Assembly (NCBI RefSeq): GCF_000214355.1
Contig: NC_015577.1
Coordinates: 3,711,389-3,775,388, forward strand
Source: Leadbettera azotonutricia ZAS-9
GTDB taxonomy: Bacteria; Spirochaetota; Spirochaetia; Treponematales; Breznakiellaceae
DNA: 64,000 nucleotides
Direction: 5' to 3'
The notes under the pieces were generated by a model. That model worked only from the letters and a program-made list of their open reading frames with translations, searched no databases and was not told where the DNA came from. The position numbers were made by a program, and so were the translations under genes. Below, one piece after another: positions 58,092 through 64,000 of the stretch (positions are counted from its first letter, which is position 1; every line of letters starts with the position of its first letter).

Positions 58092-61000
58092 ATGTTAAAC
58101 TTTTCTATGCCCTTCCTCACCGAGTCTGATATTGAACAATACGCCCTCGAACTTCTCGAAGCCCAGGGCTATGACTGTCTGTACGGCCCGGACATTGCGC
58201 CGGGCGGGCATAATCCGCTCCGTAAATCTTTTGATGAGGTTCTCCTCTTTGATATGCTGGAAGCCGCTGTTGCCCGGATTAACCCGAACCTTTCACGGGA
58301 GCTTCGGGAGGATGCGGTCAGGCAGTTGGCCCGGCTCCGCAGTGCGGATCTTATGGTCAACAACGAAACCTTTCACCGCTTCTTCACCGAGGGGGTTCCT
58401 GTAACCAGTGTTTCAGGCGGTTATGAGCGGGGAGACAGGGTGATGCTGGTTGACTTTGAACATCCTGAGACTAACGATTTTACAGCGGTCAACCAGTTTA
58501 CGATTATCGAGAATCATATCAATAAACGGCCCGACATCATCCTCTTTATAAACGGGATTCCCCTGGTGGTAATCGAATTAAAAAACGCCGCCGATGAAAA
58601 CGCGGATATTGCATCAGCCTGGAAGCAGATACAAACGTACAAAGAGGCGATTCCCTCCCTTTTTACCTTTAACAGTTTTGCAATTATCTCTGACGGCCTT
58701 GAGGCGCGGGCGGGAACCATTTCTTCGGGGCAGAGCCGCTTTATGGCCTGGAAAAGCGCCGATGGCAGGAAAGATGCGTCCGGGCATACGGGGCAGATCG
58801 AGACCCTTATTAAGGGGATGCTGAATACGCAAACCCTGCCGGATCTTATCCGCCACTTTATTGTGTTTGAAAAAACCAGACGGGAAGACAGTAAAGGAAT
58901 TACCGCCGTCGAGACGGTTAAAAAACTTGCGGCCTATCATCAATACTACGCGGTGAACAAGGCGGTGGAATCTACCCTGCGGGCATCGGGGTATGTAAAA
59001 AAGTCAAAGGGGATACACAAGGGGATTGGCGCAGAATCGGAGAATGCCGCTGCCGAAGATCCTGAATCCTACGGACTGCCCGGTGTAAAAACCCAGCCCC
59101 TGCGGGACCGGAAGGGCGGCGTTATCTGGCATACCCAGGGCTCGGGGAAGTCCCTGTCCATGGTGTTCTTTACGGGCAAGATCATCCTTGCCATGGATAA
59201 CCCTACCGTGGTGGTGATCACCGACCGGAATGATCTGGACGATCAGCTTTTTGACACTTTTAGTGCTTCAAAACAACTGCTCCGTCAGGAACCGGTTCAG
59301 GCGGAGAGCCGAGGCCAGCTCAAGGAACTTCTCAAGGTTGTTTCAGGTGGCGTGGTGTTTACTACCATTCAGAAATTTCAGCCCGAGGACGGCAGTAATC
59401 TGTACGAAGAACTGTCGAAGCGGGAAAATATCATCGTTATTGCCGACGAAGCCCACCGGAGTCAGTACGGGTTTACTGCAAAAACGCTGGACGAAAAAAA
59501 CGAAGCCGGGGAAGTGATCGGCAAAAAGACGGTGTACGGTTTTGCCAAATATCTGCGGGACGCCCTGCCCAACGCGACGTATCTGGGCTTTACCGGCACC
59601 CCCATCGAAAGCGCCGATGTGAACACCCCTGCGGTCTTTGGCAATTATGTGGATATCTACGATATTGCCCAGGCGGTGGAAGACGGCGCCACAGTCCGCA
59701 TCTATTACGAAACCCGTCTGGCGAAAATTTCATTGAGCGATGAAGGCAAAAGGCTCATTCAGGAATTTGACGATGACCTTGAAATGACTGAACTCGCGGA
59801 GACCCAAAAGGCTCAGGCGAAATGGGCCCAGCTTGAAGCCCTTGTCGGAAGCTCCGGCAGGATAAAAAAAATAGCCCTGGATATTGTTACCCATTTTGAA
59901 CAGCGCCAAACGGTATTAAACGGCAAGGCCATGATTGTCGCCATGTCACGCCGTATTGCCGCCGCCCTGTATGAGGAAATTACCGTCCTGAGGCCCGAAT
60001 GGCACAACAGCGATTTGGATAAGGGAAGTATCAAAGTGGTGATGACATCTTCTTCTTCCGATGGGCCTGAAATATCCAAACATCATACTACCAAGGATCA
60101 ACGCCGCAAACTTTCTGACCGGATGAAAAATCCCCATGACGAACTCCGTCTGGTGATCGTTCGGGATATGTGGCTCACCGGGTTTGATGTGCCCGCTCTC
60201 CATACCCTCTATATTGATAAGCCCATGCGGGGCCATAACCTGATGCAGGCCATAGCCCGAGTCAACCGGGTATATCTGGATAAAAAGGGCGGCCTCATCG
60301 TGGATTATCTGGGGATCGCTTCGGATCTAAAAGATGCCCTTTCCTTTTATTCCGCCTCAGGGGGCAGGGGCGATCCGGCGGAAACCCAGGAGCAGGCGGT
60401 TTCCCTCATGCTGGAAAAACTGGAAGTGGTGTCTCAGCTGTTCCACGGTTTCGATTATTCCCCCTACTTTAGTGCCGGTACGGGGCAGAAGCTTTCCCTC
60501 ATTCTTGCTGCGGAGGAACATATCTTGCAGCAGGAAGACGGACGACGGCGTTTTCTCGATCAGGTAACTGCCCTGTCCCAGGCCTTCGCTATTGCGGTTC
60601 CCCATGACAAGGCCATGGATGTAAAGGATGAAGTCGCCTTCTTCCAGGCGGTAAAGGCCCGGCTTGCAAAATTTGACGGGCCCGCTTCCGACGAAACCGT
60701 TTCCGGTAAATCCTCAGGCGCCTCCGCGCAGACAGCCTCCTCCCTGGAAACCGCCATCCGCCAGATCGTTGACCAGGCCCTGGTAACAAGCCGGGTGATC
60801 GATGTGTATGAAGCGGCGGGAATCAAGAAGCCCGATATTTCGATCCTTTCGGAAGAATTCCTTATGGACGTAAAAAACATGGAGCACAAGCACCTCGCCA
60901 TGGAAGTGCTGCGAAAACTCCTTGCCGATGAAATCAGGGCCCGGCTTAAAACAAACCTGGTGGAAGGGAAGACCCTGATGGAAATGCTGGAAAATTCCAT

Positions 61001-61388
61001 CAAAAATTATCAGAATAAAATCGTCACCGCTGCGGAAGTCATCGACGAGCTTATATCCCTTGCCAGGGATATTCATAAACGGGATACGGCTTTTGAGGAA
61101 CTTAAGCTTACCGAATACGAATATGCTTTTTATACCGCAGTGGCGAATAACGAAAGCGCCCGCGAATTAATGGGCAAGGAACAGCTCCGGGAATTGGCAG
61201 TGGTACTCTACCGGAAAGTAAAAGAGAACGCCTCCATCGACTGGACTATACGCGAAGATGTGCGGGCCAAGCTCAAGGTGACGGTGAAACGCCTTCTCCG
61301 CGAATACGGCTATCCCCCGGACATGGAAGCCCTGGCAACCGAAACGGTTTTGCAGCAGGCGGAAAAAATCGCCGATGAGCTGGCGTAA
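58092..61388 (+). CDS. hsdR: Type I restriction endonuclease subunit
   Basis: 1098 residues from 58092 (1110 from 58056; 58107 is also possible; none has a strong ribosome binding site). An N-terminal nuclease domain begins FLTESDIEQYALELLEAQGYD and has FINGIPLVVIELKN with the E-x-K pair. The helicase has GSGKS near codon 363 of the longest frame, DEAHRSQ near 463 and TGTPIE. A C-terminal helical domain binds the HsdM-HsdS core. The complex translocates and cuts unmethylated DNA. The start region is repeated after the gene. Confidence 0.92.
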   Translation: MLNFSMPFLTESDIEQYALELLEAQGYDCLYGPDIAPGGHNPLRKSFDEVLLFDMLEAAVARINPNLSRELREDAVRQLARLRSADLMVNNETFHRFFTEGVPVTSVSGGYERGDRVMLVDFEHPETNDFTAVNQFTIIENHINKRPDIILFINGIPLVVIELKNAADENADIASAWKQIQTYKEAIPSLFTFNSFAIISDGLEARAGTISSGQSRFMAWKSADGRKDASGHTGQIETLIKGMLNTQTLPDLIRHFIVFEKTRREDSKGITAVETVKKLAAYHQYYAVNKAVESTLRASGYVKKSKGIHKGIGAESENAAAEDPESYGLPGVKTQPLRDRKGGVIWHTQGSGKSLSMVFFTGKIILAMDNPTVVVITDRNDLDDQLFDTFSASKQLLRQEPVQAESRGQLKELLKVVSGGVVFTTIQKFQPEDGSNLYEELSKRENIIVIADEAHRSQYGFTAKTLDEKNEAGEVIGKKTVYGFAKYLRDALPNATYLGFTGTPIESADVNTPAVFGNYVDIYDIAQAVEDGATVRIYYETRLAKISLSDEGKRLIQEFDDDLEMTELAETQKAQAKWAQLEALVGSSGRIKKIALDIVTHFEQRQTVLNGKAMIVAMSRRIAAALYEEITVLRPEWHNSDLDKGSIKVVMTSSSSDGPEISKHHTTKDQRRKLSDRMKNPHDELRLVIVRDMWLTGFDVPALHTLYIDKPMRGHNLMQAIARVNRVYLDKKGGLIVDYLGIASDLKDALSFYSASGGRGDPAETQEQAVSLMLEKLEVVSQLFHGFDYSPYFSAGTGQKLSLILAAEEHILQQEDGRRRFLDQVTALSQAFAIAVPHDKAMDVKDEVAFFQAVKARLAKFDGPASDETVSGKSSGASAQTASSLETAIRQIVDQALVTSRVIDVYEAAGIKKPDISILSEEFLMDVKNMEHKHLAMEVLRKLLADEIRARLKTNLVEGKTLMEMLENSIKNYQNKIVTAAEVIDELISLARDIHKRDTAFEELKLTEYEYAFYTAVANNESARELMGKEQLRELAVVLYRKVKENASIDWTIREDVRAKLKVTVKRLLREYGYPPDMEALATETVLQQAEKIADELA

Positions 61389-61434
61389 TCCCCATCCATG
61401 CTAAACTTCTGCATGCCCTTCCTCACCGAGTCTG
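61388..61434 (+). repeat. Partial duplicate of the hsdR start region
   Basis: 47 bases match 58081-58128, at the start of hsdR, with a one-base gap and four substitutions. Read in frame this gives MLNFCMPFLTES, which diverges afterwards and ends within 26 codons, so it is the stub of a second hsdR. The two copies flank the hsdR gene as direct repeats. Confidence 0.8.
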
Positions 61435-61510
61435 TAATCGCATTGTACTATTCACCGCCTTGTGGTAACATTTTATAGAAAAAAATTTAAAGTCCTTTAG
61501 GGGGTGCCGT

Positions 61511-62665
61511 ATGATTCGTATGTTGAACGCTCACACGTTGGAGATTGATGATCCTGAGCTGGCGTTTAAAGAAATTCAGGAACAGCTGGATGTTCAGAGC
61601 CTTTCCAAAAATTCTGTCGGTATCCTAAGCTGCCATCATGAATTTATCGACACTGGGATTGTTAAAAAAATATGCGAGGCCATGCCCTTTGACGTAATTG
61701 GACTTACCACCATGGTTACCCTTGTAAACGGCACATACGATATGTATATGCTGGGGCTTACCGTACTGACAAGCGATGATGTCTCCTTCAAGGCCATAAA
61801 ATCGTCTGCGCTCACCCTTGAAAATTGCGAGGAGGAGCTGACCAAAACATATCAAGCCGGGCTTGCGGGGTTTCACGATGCTCCATCGCTTATTTTTACG
61901 ATACTCCCCTCAAACTTAAATATAAGCGGCTCAATGATGGTAAAGCATCTGGATAAAGCCTGCGGAGGTATTCCCGTGTGGGGAACCGCCGCAAGCGATG
62001 ACTCAATGGCCTTTACACATGTAAAAACCATCTTTAACGGTATCGACTACGACGGCACTCTTGTAATGATTCTCATGTATGGCCCGATCAAGCCTAAATT
62101 TATTGTAACCGCCCTGCCCGACAGGAATATATCGCCGCGCAAGGTGATTATTACCGAATCTGACGGGTACGTTGTGAAAACCGTAAACGATATGCCCCTG
62201 AGAGCGTATTTTGAGAGCATGGGAATCGCGGTAAAAGAAGGCCCCGACGCAACGGCAGTTCCGATTATGCTCAATTACGGAGACGGCGGTAAAGCGGTCG
62301 CCAGCGCATTTTTCAAATTTTACCCCGATGGCAGCGGTTTGGCCGGGGTTGAAGTTCCCAATAACGCCTCGTTTTCGCTTGGCGAAATAAATTACGCAGG
62401 CATTATCGAGACAGCGGAAGAATCCATCCTTCAGGCGCTGAAAGAAGAACAGGTAAACGGCATGATGATGTTTCCCTGCGTTACACGCTATGTGATGACC
62501 AGCCCCCATAGCGAGGACGAAATGCGCCTTGTCATAGACAAGATAGGCGGTAAATTCCCTTATTTGCTTGCGTACTCAGGCGGGGAAGTATGCCCCGTGC
62601 CGGGGAGCGACGGCAAGCTGCATAATCGTTTTCACAATTATACTTTCGTGGCCTGCACTTTCTAG
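61511..62665 (+). CDS. FIST-domain sensor protein, copy 2
   Basis: 384 residues; AGGGGG upstream. Aligns along its length with the 40085 gene: SVGILSCHHEFIDTGIVKK, GLTTMVTL, TVLTSDDVSFK, IPVWGTAASDD, and the ending FPYLLAYSGGEVCPVPGSDGKLHNRFHNYTF. Also FIST_N plus FIST_C. Followed 31 bases on by a PAS kinase, so sensor-kinase pairing is conserved although the CheY and CheX genes are not repeated here. Confidence 0.88.
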   Translation: MIRMLNAHTLEIDDPELAFKEIQEQLDVQSLSKNSVGILSCHHEFIDTGIVKKICEAMPFDVIGLTTMVTLVNGTYDMYMLGLTVLTSDDVSFKAIKSSALTLENCEEELTKTYQAGLAGFHDAPSLIFTILPSNLNISGSMMVKHLDKACGGIPVWGTAASDDSMAFTHVKTIFNGIDYDGTLVMILMYGPIKPKFIVTALPDRNISPRKVIITESDGYVVKTVNDMPLRAYFESMGIAVKEGPDATAVPIMLNYGDGGKAVASAFFKFYPDGSGLAGVEVPNNASFSLGEINYAGIIETAEESILQALKEEQVNGMMMFPCVTRYVMTSPHSEDEMRLVIDKIGGKFPYLLAYSGGEVCPVPGSDGKLHNRFHNYTFVACTF

Positions 62666-62696
62666 CTGTATATTTTCCACGAGGGAGGTGAGCTTT

Positions 62697-64000
62697 ATGT
62701 CTACAGACGCGGATCCATTGGTTTTGATAGAGCAGCTGCGGCAGCAAAATGCGGATCTGGAAAAAAGTCTAAAGAGAGTCTCCCGCGATGTTTCGCGCCT
62801 AAAAGGCGAATTGGACCGAGAACGCGCCCTTTCCCTGATAAAGTCAAACCACAATGCCGTCCGCACCCTGGAACAGCGGGAACATGAAAAATATATGAGG
62901 CTGCTGCTTGCCAACACGCCCAATGCTCTTTTGCTGATGGATAAAAACTGCAGATTGGTTTACTGCACAGACGCGTTTCTGCAAATGTCCCGGATTAACC
63001 ACATCGAAAAAATCAACGGCCGTACGCTGAGAGAAATATTTAAGCAATTCTCGGAACACAAGTGGCCTGATGAGTATTTTGAAATAATTGAAGAAGCGGA
63101 GCGTGCAAACAAACCCGCTTCCTTTAAAGATCCTGACGCAATCATGCCGAACGGCGACATACACAAATTCGAAGTCCATTATGCTCCTATGCTTGACGTG
63201 AACGGTTCCATCGAGGGCAGCCTTATCATTTGCCACGATGTTACCGAAATTGAGCGGATGCGCCAAAAGGCAGAGCAGGCCAGCATCGCAAAATCCGATT
63301 TCCTTTCCAATATGTCCCACGAAATGCGCACACCCTTGAATGCGGTCATAGGCATGACCAACATCGCCAAAGCATCGAAGGAGCTTAACAGAAAGGATTA
63401 TTGCCTTGGCAAAATCAATGAGGCTTCGGTTCATTTGCTCGGTGTTATTAACGACATTCTTGATATGTCAAAAATCGAGGCGAATAAATTAGACCTTTCC
63501 AATACGGAATTCAATTTTGAACAAATGATCATCAAAATGGTCAATGTAATAAATTTCCGTGTGGATGAGAAACATCAAAACCTGATGGTCAAAATCGCTG
63601 AAAATGTTCCCCGCAGAATTATCAGCGATGACCAGCATTTAGCCCAGGTAATAGCCAATTTGCTGTCCAATGCAGTCAAATTTACCCCTGAGGGCGGCAA
63701 AATTACGCTGGAAGCCAGTTTGGTTGAAGAAGAATCCGCTTCCTGCGTATTGCAAATCCGGGTGATAGACACGGGGATAGGGGTTACCAAAGAACAGGCG
63801 GGCAGGCTGTTCCAATCATTTCAGCAGGCTGACAGCAGTACCTCCCGTCAATTCGGCGGAACCGGGCTTGGACTTGCCATATCGAAAGCTATTGTCGAAA
63901 AGATGGAAGGCACTATATGGGTTGAATCCGAATACGGGCAAGGTTCCACCTTCGCATTTACCTTCCGTACAGAAAAAGGCGCAAATGAAGAAAATGACAG
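62697..64000 (+). CDS. PAS histidine kinase (runs off right edge)
   Basis: 434 codons in the window from the ATG at 62697 (GGGAGG upstream); no stop before the edge. A coiled coil (about 5-60) leads to a PAS domain (about 72-185). HisKA follows with the phospho-His in [12 protein letters not shown], then the ATPase domain with [18 protein letters not shown] and FGGTGLGL. The coiled coil and PAS resemble the kinase at 41237, but here a classical HisKA replaces the Hpt. Receiver domains may follow beyond the edge. Confidence 0.9.
   Translation, partial: MSTDADPLVLIEQLRQQNADLEKSLKRVSRDVSRLKGELDRERALSLIKSNHNAVRTLEQREHEKYMRLLLANTPNALLLMDKNCRLVYCTDAFLQMSRINHIEKINGRTLREIFKQFSEHKWPDEYFEIIEEAERANKPASFKDPDAIMPNGDIHKFEVHYAPMLDVNGSIEGSLIICHDVTEIERMRQKAEQASIAKSDFLSNMSHEMRTPLNAVIGMTNIAKASKELNRKDYCLGKINEASVHLLGVINDILDMSKIEANKLDLSNTEFNFEQMIIKMVNVINFRVDEKHQNLMVKIAENVPRRIISDDQHLAQVIANLLSNAVKFTPEGGKITLEASLVEEESASCVLQIRVIDTGIGVTKEQAGRLFQSFQQADSSTSRQFGGTGLGLAISKAIVEKMEGTIWVESEYGQGSTFAFTFRTEKGANEEND

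Overview
The window looks like a chromosome segment of a Treponema-like spirochaete, probably a gut symbiont. This is an inference from gene content and order: an rpsP-khpA-rimM-trmD-rplS block continuing into flagellar-type genes, an rny-ymdB pair, a [FeFe]-hydrogenase-like chemoreceptor of the kind known from termite-gut treponemes, Treponema/BspA-type leucine-rich repeats, and many two-component, FIST and c-di-GMP genes. I could not run a database search, so names rest on motifs read by eye.

Layout. 1-10,450: right end of a prophage or related element. Structural genes (tape measure, MuF-like head protein, gp10-like protein, small terminase) run rightward, about eleven small early genes run leftward, and a divergent promoter switch with an XRE repressor and a HigB/HigA-like toxin-antitoxin remnant follow. 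A 3' fragment of a tRNA-Gly(CCC) gene at 10,407-10,452 marks the likely junction with the chromosome. 10,500-11,571: a divergent XRE regulator and an unknown gene. 11,575-19,705: a leftward run of 14 genes from rpsP through tRNA modification, FliK/FlhB-like proteins, HD-GYP, YraN and GGDEF to mtnN and luxS. 19,873-23,763: an amidohydrolase remnant, a patatin, an LptC-like lipoprotein and malQ. 23,790-26,257: a gdhA fragment and the hydrogenase-MCP fusion.

26,380-39,180 is an accessory island. It holds a GNAT gene, an intact IS256-type element with 8-bp target duplications, a second broken IS256 transposase, several dead toxin-antitoxin and regulator fragments, and two copies of a 138-bp palindromic repeat, one of them lying in frame inside a coding sequence. 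It also carries a 1630-residue TIR-TIR-LRR-TIR-like-LRR-TPR protein. The housekeeping pair rny-ymdB sits in the middle of it.

39,199-52,000: a CheY-CheX-FIST-kinase operon, an SPFH/NAD-kinase-like pair, a nitroreductase, a frameshifted DUF234-type ATPase, and a hybrid kinase coupled to an HD-GYP response regulator. 52,084-61,388: a type I restriction-modification locus (hsdM, hsdS, hsdR) with a tautomerase, an unknown protein plus membrane protein pair, toxin-antitoxin-like pieces and an XRE regulator between the core genes. 61,511-64,000: a second FIST gene with a PAS histidine kinase that runs off the right edge.

The strongest candidates for something new are the multi-TIR/LRR/TPR protein, the coding-compatible palindromic repeat, the hydrogenase-chemoreceptor fusion with altered H-cluster motifs, the two FIST signalling modules, and the two-gene cassette inside the restriction locus.
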